This document shows positions 1 to 6,929 of a stretch of DNA of 15,497 nt, one piece after another. This stretch comes from Fragilaria radians (taxonomy: Eukaryota; Bacillariophyta; Fragilariophyceae; Fragilariales; Fragilariaceae): NCBI GenBank assembly GCA_900642245.1, contig CAAAJI010001008.1:1-15497 (forward strand), read 5' to 3'. A program made the position numbers and the translations under genes. The notes beneath the pieces are model-generated. The model worked only from the letters and a program-made list of their open reading frames with translations. It did no database searches and had not been told where the DNA came from. How positions within the stretch are numbered: position 1 is the stretch's first letter; every line of letters begins with the position of its first letter.

Positions 1-80
1 CCCGCAAGCTCGCACGCCTGGAGCACGGTCGCCCCCTGCGGAACCTCGATCTCAATGCCGTCAACGGTGACCTTCGGCAT
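1..80 (-). CDS. nuoG: NuoG, NADH-quinone oxidoreductase chain G (N-terminal fragment, cut by window edge)
   Basis: Only the first 26 complete codons are present; the gene runs off the left edge. The start of the product reads MPKVTVDGIEIEVPQGATVL, followed by Gln-Ala-Cys-Glu-Leu-Ala. This is the typical opening of the ferredoxin-like domain of NuoG, the large iron-sulfur subunit in the peripheral arm of complex I. The cysteines that bind its clusters lie further along, outside the window. The ATG at 78-80 shares one base with the TGA of the upstream gene (TGATG), the same coupling seen elsewhere in this operon. A GAAGG lies about 10 nt upstream. Identity rests on a short peptide plus operon position, but both agree. 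Confidence 0.88.
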   Translation of the reverse strand, partial: MPKVTVDGIEIEVPQGATVLQACELA

Positions 81-700
81 CAGGAGCGAACCTTCAAGTT
101 ACGACTTTCGACAACTCGCCACGCCGAAAGTGCAAGGATCGAGCGAAGCGCGGGACGGTTGGCCTGGAGTTTGGCATCTTTCGCCAGACAGCTGCCGAGA
201 GTCGGTGCAAGCGCCGCGATTGCCTGCCCCTCGTCTTTGCTGGCGGGTTCCGAACGGAACAGCTTCCCAGTGGCATCGGGCGCACCCAACACGGTGCAAA
301 GCGCCATCGTCTCGGTGTCATCCCGTGACACTATCGGCGGCCGCGAGGCATCCATGACGAGCAGGCCGGACAATCTGCTGGCTTTGACTTCAGCTTCGAG
401 CAGGCCCTCGGCGAGCGCCCCAGCCAGCAATACCCCACCGAACTGCAGGCGTCCGGCTCCAAGACAGCGAGTTTCGTCGCCTGCCAATCGTTTCAAAGCC
501 GCTCGATATTGCGGCGAGCGAAAGTCCATCGCCAGCAACTCGCGTGAGCGGCGCGGCGCGCGGTCGGCAACACAGCGTCCGAAAGCGTGCATTACCTTGA
601 CCGAGGTTGAGTCGGGAAATCCCTGATTCACGGCCTGTGCCGACGCCGGTGCCCATCCGGCCGACGCAGCAGAGAACAGAAGCGCCACAATCCACCTCAT
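80..700 (-). CDS. Predicted exported protein with duplicated two-cysteine domain, inserted between nuoF and nuoG
   Basis: 206 aa; not a recognised complex I subunit and no function is assigned. Residues 1-21 look like a Sec signal peptide (MRW, hydrophobic stretch, ASA cleavage site), so the mature protein would be periplasmic. The mature part is an internal tandem duplication. Cys43 and Cys79 in the first half match Cys135 and Cys171 in the second, with exactly 36 residues from Cys to Cys in both. Both halves share Ala-Pro at +5/+6, Leu at +12, Ser at +19, Leu-Ala at +29/+30, Cys-Leu at the second Cys, then Leu-Gln and a helical tail. The cysteines could form disulfides (inference). The ATG at 698-700 overlaps the nuoF stop as ATGA and has a GGAGG 7 nt upstream. 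The stop overlaps the nuoG start by one base. An in-frame extension up to 943 lies inside nuoF and is rejected. Confidence 0.85.
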   Translation of the reverse strand: MRWIVALLFSAASAGWAPASAQAVNQGFPDSTSVKVMHAFGRCVADRAPRRSRELLAMDFRSPQYRAALKRLAGDETRCLGAGRLQFGGVLLAGALAEGLLEAEVKASRLSGLLVMDASRPPIVSRDDTETMALCTVLGAPDATGKLFRSEPASKDEGQAIAALAPTLGSCLAKDAKLQANRPALRSILALSAWRVVESRNLKVRS

Positions 701-2001
701 TCCGCCGCCTCCATCATCCCGCCATTGCGTTCCACAATGCGGCGTTCGATCTCGGGGCGGAAGTGCTTGATCAGGCCCTGGATCGGCCAGGCGGCGGCGT
801 CGCCGAGCGCGCAGATGGTGTGCCCCTCGATCTGCTTGGTGACGTCCAGCAGGCGGTCGATCGTCGCCGGCGTCGCGTCGCCCTCGCGAAGCCGCTCCAT
901 GGTCCGCCACATCCAACCGGTGCCCTCGCGGCACGGGGTGCACTGGCCGCAGCTCTCATGCTTGTAGAAGTAGCTCAGCCGGCTGATCGCGCGGACGATG
1001 TCGGTCGATTTGTCCATCACGATGACGGCGGCGGTGCCGAGGCCGGAGCCAAGCGCCTTCAGCCCGTCGAAATCCATCGGCGCATCGATGATCTCGGCGG
1101 CCGGGACCAGCGGCACCGACGATCCGCCAGGGATCACCGCAAGCAGATTGTCCCATCCGCCGCGGATTCCGCCGGCATGGCGGTCGATCAGTTCGCGGAA
1201 TGAAATGCCCATCGCTTCCTCGACCACGCAGGGCTTTTCGACATGGCCGGAGATCTGGAAAAGTTTCGTGCCTTCGTTCTTGGGATTTCCGATCCCGGCG
1301 AACCATGCCGCCCCTCGCCGCAGAATGGTCGGGACCACGGCAATGCTTTCGACGTTGTTGACCGTGGTCGGGCAACCGTAAAGGCCCGCTCCAGCCGGGA
1401 ACGGGGGCTTGAGCCGTGGCATGCCCTTCTTGCCCTCAAGGCTTTCCAGCATCGCGGTTTCTTCGCCGCAAATATACGCCCCGGCACCGCGGTGAACGAA
1501 CAGATCGAAGTCCCAGCCCGAACCAGAAGCATTCTTGCCGAGCAGGCCGGCCGCATAGGCTTCGGCCACCGCTTTGCGCAGCGCCTCGGTCTCGACAATG
1601 AATTCGCCGCGCACATAGATGTAGCCGGCCCGGGCGCGCATCGCGAAGGCCGCAATCAGGGCGCCTTCGACCAGCTTGTGCGGATCGTGGCGGAGGATCT
1701 CGCGGTCCTTGCAGCTTCCGGGTTCGCTCTCGTCGGCATTGATGACGAGGAAGTTGGGACGGCCGGCCGTAGGCTCCTTGGGCATGAAGCCCCACTTCAT
1801 TCCCGTCGGGAAGCCCGCGCCGCCGCGCCCCCGCAGCCCCGATGCCTTCACGACCTCGATTACCGCATCCGGACCCTGTTTCATCAGGTCAGCGGTATTG
1901 TCCCAATCGCCGCGGGCCTGCGCCGCTTTCAGGTCCGGCGACTGGTAGCCGTACAAATTGGTGAAGATGCGGTCCTTGTCCTGGAGCGGCTGGATGGTCA
2001 T
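697..2001 (-). CDS. nuoF: NuoF, NADH-quinone oxidoreductase chain F (NADH/FMN-binding)
   Basis: 434 aa, full length. NuoF is the cytoplasmic subunit at the tip of complex I that takes a hydride from NADH to FMN and passes electrons through the N3 4Fe-4S cluster. The glycine-rich NADH/FMN segment GLRGRGGAGFPTG is at 55-67 and GAGAYICGEET at 172-182. The cluster ligands are the SCGQCTPC cysteines Cys351, Cys354 and Cys357, with Cys397 in the HTICALGD segment. The start MTIQPLQDKD overlaps the stop of the small upstream gene as ATGA and has GGGGG 6 nt upstream; the in-frame extension to 2184 runs through two other genes. The downstream exported-protein gene overlaps by 4 nt. Confidence 0.98.
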   Translation of the reverse strand: MTIQPLQDKDRIFTNLYGYQSPDLKAAQARGDWDNTADLMKQGPDAVIEVVKASGLRGRGGAGFPTGMKWGFMPKEPTAGRPNFLVINADESEPGSCKDREILRHDPHKLVEGALIAAFAMRARAGYIYVRGEFIVETEALRKAVAEAYAAGLLGKNASGSGWDFDLFVHRGAGAYICGEETAMLESLEGKKGMPRLKPPFPAGAGLYGCPTTVNNVESIAVVPTILRRGAAWFAGIGNPKNEGTKLFQISGHVEKPCVVEEAMGISFRELIDRHAGGIRGGWDNLLAVIPGGSSVPLVPAAEIIDAPMDFDGLKALGSGLGTAAVIVMDKSTDIVRAISRLSYFYKHESCGQCTPCREGTGWMWRTMERLREGDATPATIDRLLDVTKQIEGHTICALGDAAAWPIQGLIKHFRPEIERRIVERNGGMMEAAE

Positions 2002-2138
2002 GCCATGCCCCCGTTCATCAGGAACCACGCCACGGCGATGACGATCGCGGCGAGCACGACGAACTTCACCATCCCGGCAATGAAGCGGAAGGCGAGGAAC
2101 GCCGCGACCAGCGCGATGAGAATGACGCCGATGCTCAT
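1998..2138 (-). CDS. Small hydrophobic membrane protein (46 aa) between nuoE and nuoF
   Basis: A 46-aa protein, almost entirely hydrophobic, starting MSIGVILIAL and ending FLMNGGMA. It could form one long or two short membrane helices around Arg18 and Lys25. I do not recognise a named family. It overlaps its neighbours by 4 nt on both sides (ATGA at the upstream stop and at the nuoF start), so it fits the translational coupling of the operon. It resembles the preceding 55-aa protein: both have Ala-Phe-(Lys/Arg)-x3-Gly followed by an Ala/Ile/Val-rich helix and a Gly-Gly near the C-terminus, suggesting an ancient tandem duplication. The coupling and clean hydrophobic composition make a real gene likely. 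A role in complex I is inference from position only. Confidence 0.75.
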   Translation of the reverse strand: MSIGVILIALVAAFLAFRFIAGMVKFVVLAAIVIAVAWFLMNGGMA

Positions 2139-2302
2139 TTGATGCGCTTGGTCCCGCCGCCTGCAAGCAGCTTCTTGGCACCAACGAAGATCACCGCAGC
2201 AATGGCGACTCCGACCAGTAGCCCGAGGATGCCCTTGAGCAGTTTGAACGCGATGATGATGACCAGGATCGCCAGGACTGCGCGGATGATTGTTCCAACC
2301 AT
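2135..2302 (-). CDS. Small hydrophobic membrane protein (55 aa) directly after nuoE
   Basis: A 55-aa protein starting MVGTIIRAVL and ending in a basic tail (Gly-Gly-Gly-Thr-Lys-Arg-Ile-Lys). Residues 4-19 and 25-41 are hydrophobic with Lys20 and Lys23 between them, suggesting one bent or two short membrane helices and a cytoplasmic basic end. The ATG at 2300-2302 shares one base with the nuoE TAA (TAATG) and has GGGGG 8 nt upstream. A second in-frame ATG at 2306-2308 would add two residues but leaves only 2 nt to the GGGGGCA. The stop overlaps the next small gene as ATGA. No family is recognised. The similarity to the following 46-aa protein and the unbroken start/stop overlaps argue that both are genuine operon members. 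Confidence 0.75.
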   Translation of the reverse strand: MVGTIIRAVLAILVIIIAFKLLKGILGLLVGVAIAAVIFVGAKKLLAGGGTKRIK

Positions 2303-2967
2303 TACCATTGCCCCCGATAATCGTAATTGCGTTCAGCCATCTTCTTGAGCGTCGACGGGCCGCCCTCGGGCGCGCTGGTCTGGCGCTCGATCTGGGGGCC
2401 GATCTTGGGAGTCTCGCCGCGTGCCAAAGCATCGAGCAAGTCGCCCATGCTTTCGGCGGTCAAATCCTCGTAATTGTCATCGTTTATCTGGACCATCGGG
2501 GCGTTGGCGCAGGCGCCGAGGCACTCGACCTCGGACAAGGTGAACAGGCCGTCGTCGGTGATGTGACCCTTCTTCAGGCCGCGCTTGGCGCAAGCCGCGA
2601 ACACGTCGTCCGAACCGCGCAGCATGCATGGCGTAGTACCGCATACCTGGACATGGAATTTGCCGACCGGCGCCAGGTTGAACATGGTGTAGAAGCTTGC
2701 AACTTCCATGACGTAGATGGGCGGCATTTCGAGCTCGCGCGCGACGAATTCGATCACCGGGATCGGAAGCCAGCCCTGCGTGCCCGTCATCTTGCCGACC
2801 TGCCGCTGGGCAAGGTCGAGAAACGGGATCGACGCCGACATCTGGCGGCCCGGCGGATAGCGCGCGACAATCTCGGCAGCCATCCTGGCGCTGTCCGCGT
2901 CCCACGCGAAATTGCCCCACTCGGCGCGAAGTTGCGGCGTGTCAGTAGCGAAACCGCGATTGGCCAT
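2302..2967 (-). CDS. nuoE: NuoE, NADH-quinone oxidoreductase chain E (2Fe-2S)
   Basis: 221 aa. NuoE is the thioredoxin-fold iron-sulfur subunit that sits beside NuoF in the NADH-oxidising module and holds the 2Fe-2S cluster N1a. Its four ligands are visible: Cys109 and Cys114 in VCGTTPC, and Cys149 and Cys153 in ECLGAC. The conserved segments EVASFYTMFN (88-97) and CMLRGSDDV also fit. After about residue 175 comes a less conserved tail ending DYRGQW, as in other alphaproteobacterial members. The ATG shares one base with the nuoD stop (TAATG). The gene order D-E and cytoplasmic location fit a standard operon. Confidence 0.97.
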   Translation of the reverse strand: MANRGFATDTPQLRAEWGNFAWDADSARMAAEIVARYPPGRQMSASIPFLDLAQRQVGKMTGTQGWLPIPVIEFVARELEMPPIYVMEVASFYTMFNLAPVGKFHVQVCGTTPCMLRGSDDVFAACAKRGLKKGHITDDGLFTLSEVECLGACANAPMVQINDDNYEDLTAESMGDLLDALARGETPKIGPQIERQTSAPEGGPSTLKKMAERNYDYRGQW

Positions 2968-4193
2968 TAGCGGTCACACTCCCCGAACACGATGTCGGCA
3001 GCGCCGAGCACCGCGGTGACGTCGGCCAGCATGTGGCCCTTCATCATGAAATCCATCGCCTGCAGATGCGAGAAAGCGGTCGGGCGGATCTTGCAGCGGT
3101 AGGGTTTGTTGGTGCCGTCGGCGACGAGAAAGACGCCGAACTCGCCCTTGGGGCTTTCGGTCGCGACGTACACCTCGCCAGAGGGGACGTGATAGCCCTC
3201 GGTGTACAGCTTGAAGTGATGGATCATCGCTTCCATCGACTGCTTCATGTCGCCGCGGGTTGGCGGAAATACCTTGCGATCATCCGTCGCGATTGGGCCG
3301 GAAGGCATGTCCCGCAGGCACTGGCGCATGATGCGCGCCGACTGCCGCACTTCCTCGACCCGGACCATGAAGCGATCGTAGCAATCGCCATTGGTGCCGA
3401 CCGGAATGTCGAACTCCATCCGGTCATAAACCTCGTAGGGCTGGCTGCGGCGCAAATCCCACGGGATGCCCGAGGCGCGGATCATCGGGCCGCTGAAGCC
3501 CCATGCCAGCGCGTCCTCTTTCGAAACGACGCCGATGTCGACATTGCGTTGCTTGAAGATGCGGTTGTCCGCGACCAGGCTGATCGCATCTTCGAACAGT
3601 GGCAGGCGCTTGTCGAGGAAATCGCCGATGTCGTTCAGCACCTTGGGCGGAATGTCCTGGTGGACCCCGCCGACCCGGAAATAATTGGCGTGCATCCGCG
3701 CACCCGACACCGCCTCGTACAGCTGCATGATGTCCTCGCGCGCCTCGAACAGCCACAGGTTCGGGGTCATCGCGCCGACATCCATGACATGACTGCCAAG
3801 GTTGAGCAGGTGGTTCTTGATGCGCGTAAGTTCCGCCATGAGCGTGCGGATATATTGCGCGCGGATTGGGACCTCGAGGCCGAGCAGCTTCTCGATGGCG
3901 AGCACGTAGCCGTGCTCCATGCACATCGGCGAGCAGTAATCGAGTCGGTCGAAGTAGGGGATTGACTGGGCGTACGTCTTGTATTCGATGAACTTTTCGG
4001 TCCCGCGATGGAGGAACCCGATGTGCGGGTCGACCCGCTCCACGATCTCGCCGTCGAGCTCCATGATCAGCCGGAGCACGCCATGCGCGGCGGGATGCTG
4101 AGGGCCGAAATTGATCGTGTAATTCTGGACTGCCTCGTCCCCCGGCGTGAGCTCGTGGGGTGCGCCGACCATGACCTCGAGCTGCTCGGTCAT
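2967..4193 (-). CDS. nuoD: NuoD, NADH-quinone oxidoreductase chain D (49 kDa-type, quinone site)
   Basis: 408 aa, stand-alone NuoD (not fused to NuoC). It belongs to the family related to the large subunit of NiFe hydrogenases and, with NuoB, forms the quinone-binding cavity. The signature NFGPQHPAAHGVLR is at 28-41; His37 and Tyr86 (in DRLDYCSP) correspond to the His/Tyr pair that contacts the quinone headgroup in characterised complexes. The C-terminal DIVFGECDR, also diagnostic, ends the protein. The start MTEQLEV overlaps the nuoC stop by 4 nt and has GGAGG 6 nt upstream. Confidence 0.98.
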   Translation of the reverse strand: MTEQLEVMVGAPHELTPGDEAVQNYTINFGPQHPAAHGVLRLIMELDGEIVERVDPHIGFLHRGTEKFIEYKTYAQSIPYFDRLDYCSPMCMEHGYVLAIEKLLGLEVPIRAQYIRTLMAELTRIKNHLLNLGSHVMDVGAMTPNLWLFEAREDIMQLYEAVSGARMHANYFRVGGVHQDIPPKVLNDIGDFLDKRLPLFEDAISLVADNRIFKQRNVDIGVVSKEDALAWGFSGPMIRASGIPWDLRRSQPYEVYDRMEFDIPVGTNGDCYDRFMVRVEEVRQSARIMRQCLRDMPSGPIATDDRKVFPPTRGDMKQSMEAMIHHFKLYTEGYHVPSGEVYVATESPKGEFGVFLVADGTNKPYRCKIRPTAFSHLQAMDFMMKGHMLADVTAVLGAADIVFGECDR

Positions 4194-5077
4194 TCTTCCC
4201 CTCCATCACGGGGCTTGCGCGGCTGGCGAGTCTTGGCCGAGGACTTGGGCTCGGGCGTGGCAGTTATCTTGCCGCCCGCGCTGGCCTTTTTCGCGGCAGC
4301 GGGCTTGCGCGCTTCCCTGTCGGCCTGGTTTGCTCCTGTCAGCGAGCGATCTTCGTTGTCGGTCGTGTAGGGCTTGCCGGCGACGCGCTTGTCCGTCGCG
4401 GTCGCGGCCACAACCTTCGGCGGATCAAGCGAGGCGGGTGCCGGCGACGGTGCGCCGGGGGCCTCGGGCTCGGCCTTTTCGTCGCCGGGCAGACGGTACT
4501 CGGGCCCTTCCCAAGGCATCAGGAAGTCGAATTTGCGGAAATCCTGTGCGAGGCTGACTGGCTCATAGACGACGCGCTTCTCAGCTTCGGAATAGCGCAT
4601 CTCGACATAGCCCGTGAGCGGGAAGTCCTTGCGCAGCGGATGGCCCTGGAAGCCGTAATCGGTGAGGATCCGGCGCAGGTCCGAATGGCCGGAGAAGGCG
4701 ACGCCGTACAAGTCGAACACCTCGCGCTCGAGCCAGTTGGCGACGGGCCAAAGCGACGTGACACTCGGAACAGGAGTCGCCTCGTCGGTCGAGACCTTCA
4801 GACGGATGCGGTGATTCTCGGTGATCGACAGCAGGTGATAATTGACCTCGAACCGCTCGGGCCGCTCGGGATAATCGGCTCCCGCAATCTCCATCAATTG
4901 CTGGTACCCGAAATCGTCGCGCGCAATCCGGCAGGCCTCGACGATCGAGTCCCGGATAAGGGTGAAACTGGTCTCGCCGACATGGGATTTGGTCGCCAGC
5001 AGGCTCGGGCCAAGCGCAGCGGCGAAGGCCTCCGCGAAGCCCGCGCGTTCCTTGATCCGGGGAAGATGCGCGCTCAT
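4190..5077 (-). CDS. nuoC: NuoC, NADH-quinone oxidoreductase chain C (30 kDa-type) with C-terminal extension
   Basis: 295 aa; typical stand-alone NuoC is about 200 aa. The core (about 1-197) ends with the family signature: EREVFDLYGVAF (118-128), LRRILTDYGFQGHPLRKDFP (134-153), then Gly-Tyr-x-Glu-x-Arg-Tyr. NuoC is a peripheral-arm scaffold subunit that packs against NuoD and NuoB and carries no cofactor. Residues from about 198 to 295 form an Ala/Pro/Lys/Glu-rich tail with no recognisable domain, probably disordered, ending in basic patches and DGGEE. No frameshift or internal stop is seen, so the tail is read in the same frame. Starts by 4-nt overlap with nuoB and ends by 4-nt overlap with nuoD. 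Confidence 0.96.
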   Translation of the reverse strand: MSAHLPRIKERAGFAEAFAAALGPSLLATKSHVGETSFTLIRDSIVEACRIARDDFGYQQLMEIAGADYPERPERFEVNYHLLSITENHRIRLKVSTDEATPVPSVTSLWPVANWLEREVFDLYGVAFSGHSDLRRILTDYGFQGHPLRKDFPLTGYVEMRYSEAEKRVVYEPVSLAQDFRKFDFLMPWEGPEYRLPGDEKAEPEAPGAPSPAPASLDPPKVVAATATDKRVAGKPYTTDNEDRSLTGANQADREARKPAAAKKASAGGKITATPEPKSSAKTRQPRKPRDGGEE

Positions 5078-5655
5078 CGCGAAATCGTCCCCTCGCGGCG
5101 GATCTTGCGCTGCAATTGCAGGATTCCGTACAGCAATGCTTCGGCGGTGGGCGGGCAGCCGGGGACATAGATGTCGACCGGGACGATCCGGTCGCAGCCG
5201 CGAACGACGCTGTAGCTATAATGATAGTAGCCGCCGCCATTGGCGCAGCTGCCCATCGAAATGACGTACTTCGGCTCCGACATCTGGTCGTAGACCTTGC
5301 GGAGCGCGGGGGCCATCTTGTTGCACAGCGTGCCGGCAACGATCATCACGTCCGACTGGCGCGGGCTGGCGCGCGGCGCGACGCCGAAGCGCTCGAGATC
5401 GTAGCGCGGCATGTTGACGTGAATCATCTCCACCGCGCAGCAGGCGAGGCCGAAGGTCATCCACCACAAGCTGCCAGTCCGCGCCCAGTTCGCCAGATCG
5501 TCGAGCGACGCGACCATGAAGCCCTTCTCGTCGAGCTCCCGGCGCATCTCCAGGAACTTGGCTTCCTCGGCGCTCCCGGGAACCAGCCCGGCGTTGCGGG
5601 CCAGCTCCTCTTCGGTCGGATTGGGGTTCGCGGCGGGGTCGAGCATCACTCCCAT
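5074..5655 (-). CDS. nuoB: NuoB, NADH-quinone oxidoreductase chain B (PSST-type, cluster N2)
   Basis: 193 aa from the chosen start. NuoB carries the 4Fe-4S cluster N2, the last electron carrier before quinone. The ligands are visible: adjacent Cys72 and Cys73 (FGLACCAVEM), Cys137 (MGSCANGGGYY) and Cys167 (VPGCPPTAEALL). Two starts are possible. The ATG at 5653-5655 (MGVMLDPAAN) has AAGGGGG 7 nt upstream and overlaps nuoA by 10 nt. The ATG at 5644-5646 (MLDPAAN) overlaps the nuoA stop by one base but has no well-spaced ribosome site. I prefer the first; the difference is three residues. It overlaps nuoC by 4 nt. Confidence 0.97.
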   Translation of the reverse strand: MGVMLDPAANPNPTEEELARNAGLVPGSAEEAKFLEMRRELDEKGFMVASLDDLANWARTGSLWWMTFGLACCAVEMIHVNMPRYDLERFGVAPRASPRQSDVMIVAGTLCNKMAPALRKVYDQMSEPKYVISMGSCANGGGYYHYSYSVVRGCDRIVPVDIYVPGCPPTAEALLYGILQLQRKIRREGTISR

Positions 5656-6023
5656 TCGAGTGCCCCCTTCTTCCACGCATAGGCGAGGCCGAGCGCCAGT
5701 TCGGCCAGGAACACCATCATCGCGCCCCAGCCCATCCAGCCGGTCTCGGCCAGCGACACTGCCCACGGGAACAGGAAGGCGGCTTCAAGATCGAACACGA
5801 TGAACAGGATCGCGACAAGGTAAAAACGGACGTCGAACTGGCTGCGGCTGTCCTCGAACGCCGGGAATCCGCATTCATACTCGCTGAGCTTTTCCGCAGT
5901 CGGATTATGCGTACCCGTGGCCCTGCTGACCAGCATCGGGGCGAAGACGAACAGCGTCGACAGCCCGAGCGCGATGGCCAGGAACAGCAGGATCGGCAGG
6001 TAACCGGCGGCAACGCTGGCCAA
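5646..6023 (-). CDS. nuoA: NuoA, NADH-quinone oxidoreductase chain A (ND3-type)
   Basis: 125 aa, three predicted membrane helices (about 8-30, 66-88 and 97-117). NuoA is the small membrane subunit at the junction of the membrane and peripheral arms. The loop motif EYECGF (48-53, Cys51) is the flexible loop near the quinone site, and FDLEAAFLFPWA (77-88, Glu80) is the conserved second helix. The start is a TTG at 6021-6023 with a GGAG 8 nt upstream; the next in-frame ATG would remove the first helix. It is the first gene of the operon and lies 93 bp after the inositol-monophosphatase gene. Confidence 0.97.
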   Translation of the reverse strand: MASVAAGYLPILLFLAIALGLSTLFVFAPMLVSRATGTHNPTAEKLSEYECGFPAFEDSRSQFDVRFYLVAILFIVFDLEAAFLFPWAVSLAETGWMGWGAMMVFLAELALGLAYAWKKGALEWE

Positions 6024-6056
6024 GGCGAGGACTCCAGGGGTTAAATCGGTTGGCGC

Positions 6057-6085
6057 TCTCTAGGCCGCACCTGCCTTTCGGGCAA
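6057..6085 (-). promoter_or_regulatory. Candidate promoter ahead of nuoA
   Basis: In the 93-bp gap between suhB and nuoA the minus strand shows TTGCCC (6080-6085), 17 nt, then TAGAGA (6057-6062). This is a loose match to a housekeeping -35/-10 pair (4/6 and 3/6). It would leave an untranslated leader of about 25 nt before the TTG start. The match is weak; the operon may also be reached by read-through from efp-suhB. Confidence 0.25.
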
Positions 6086-6116
6086 GCCGTCGAACGCGTG
6101 AAATTGGCAGTGGTCG

Positions 6117-6929
6117 TTAGCGGAGCGACCCCGCCAGCAGCTTGTGCAGTTTCGAATGAAGCTCGCCATTGGCGGCAAGATATTCGCGCCGCTGGAACAT
6201 CCGGTCCTGCCCGCGATAATCGCTGACGTAGCCGCCGGCCTCCTTGACCAGCAGGATCCCCGCCGCCGAATCCCAGATGTCGAGATCGTCTTCCCAGAAT
6301 CCGTCAAAGCGACCGGCCGCGACCCAGGCGAAATCGAGGCTGGCCGCGCCGTTGCGGCGGATGCCCGACACCTCGGGACCGATCGCCGCGTAAATCCGCG
6401 TCCACGTCTCGACGTCACCTCGACCGGAGTGAGGCAAGCCCGTCCCGATCAGCGCTTCGTCCAGATAGCGTCGTCCCGACACGCGCAGGCGACGGTCGTG
6501 AAGCCACGCCCCCCTGCCCTTTTCGGCCCAGAAACTTTCGTCGGTCAGCGGCTGGTAGACCAGCCCATGGCTGATCTGGCTCGCGCCCCCCGGCAGCCGT
6601 TCCTCGACCGCGATGGAGATGGCGAAATGGGGGATTCCGTGGAGAAAGTTACTGGTTCCGTCGAGCGGATCGATGATCCACCGCGGCTTGGTCGGATCGC
6701 CCTCGATTTCGCCCGCTTCCTCGCACAGCACGCCCCAATCGGGACGGGCGGCCCGCAATTCCTCGATCAGGGTAACGGAGGCGCGCTTGTCGGCCATCGA
6801 GACGAAGTCGGCCGGACCCTTCTTTGATACCTGGAGCTGCTCGACCTCGCCAAAGTCACGGCGCAGGCGCGGCGCTGCCTTGCGCACGGCGCGGGTCATC
6901 ACAGTGATCAGGCCGGAGTGGGATACCAT
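6117..6929 (-). CDS. suhB: Inositol-1-monophosphatase family protein (SuhB-like)
   Basis: 270 aa, full length for the family. These Mg2+-dependent phosphatases hydrolyse myo-inositol phosphates; SuhB in E. coli also takes part in rRNA transcription antitermination. The metal site is complete: the CEEAG segment with Glu70/Glu71, IIDPLDGTSNF with Asp87 and Asp90, and WDSAAG with Trp219-Asp220. The ATG at 6927-6929 shares one base with the efp stop (TGATG) and has no clear Shine-Dalgarno site, so coupled translation is likely; a TTG one codon upstream is the alternative. Family assignment is firm, but whether the physiological substrate is inositol phosphate cannot be told. Confidence 0.93.
   Translation of the reverse strand: MVSHSGLITVMTRAVRKAAPRLRRDFGEVEQLQVSKKGPADFVSMADKRASVTLIEELRAARPDWGVLCEEAGEIEGDPTKPRWIIDPLDGTSNFLHGIPHFAISIAVEERLPGGASQISHGLVYQPLTDESFWAEKGRGAWLHDRRLRVSGRRYLDEALIGTGLPHSGRGDVETWTRIYAAIGPEVSGIRRNGAASLDFAWVAAGRFDGFWEDDLDIWDSAAGILLVKEAGGYVSDYRGQDRMFQRREYLAANGELHSKLHKLLAGSLR

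Noticed and set aside
701..943. In-frame upstream extension of the exported protein
   Set aside because: Falls inside nuoF, and the residues before position 700 lack any signal; the ATG at 700 has a good ribosome site and starts a clear signal peptide.
1243..2142. 299-codon plus-strand frame opposite nuoF
   Set aside because: Antisense shadow in a GC-rich gene; the minus strand encodes a complete NuoF with all cofactor motifs.
3033..3965. 310-codon plus-strand frame opposite nuoD
   Set aside because: Lies entirely within nuoD; composition rich in Arg/His/Asp, typical of an antisense frame, with no motif.
6071..6083. Possible terminator between suhB and nuoA
   Set aside because: The stem is only 4 bp (TGCC/GGCA) and lacks a T-run on either strand.
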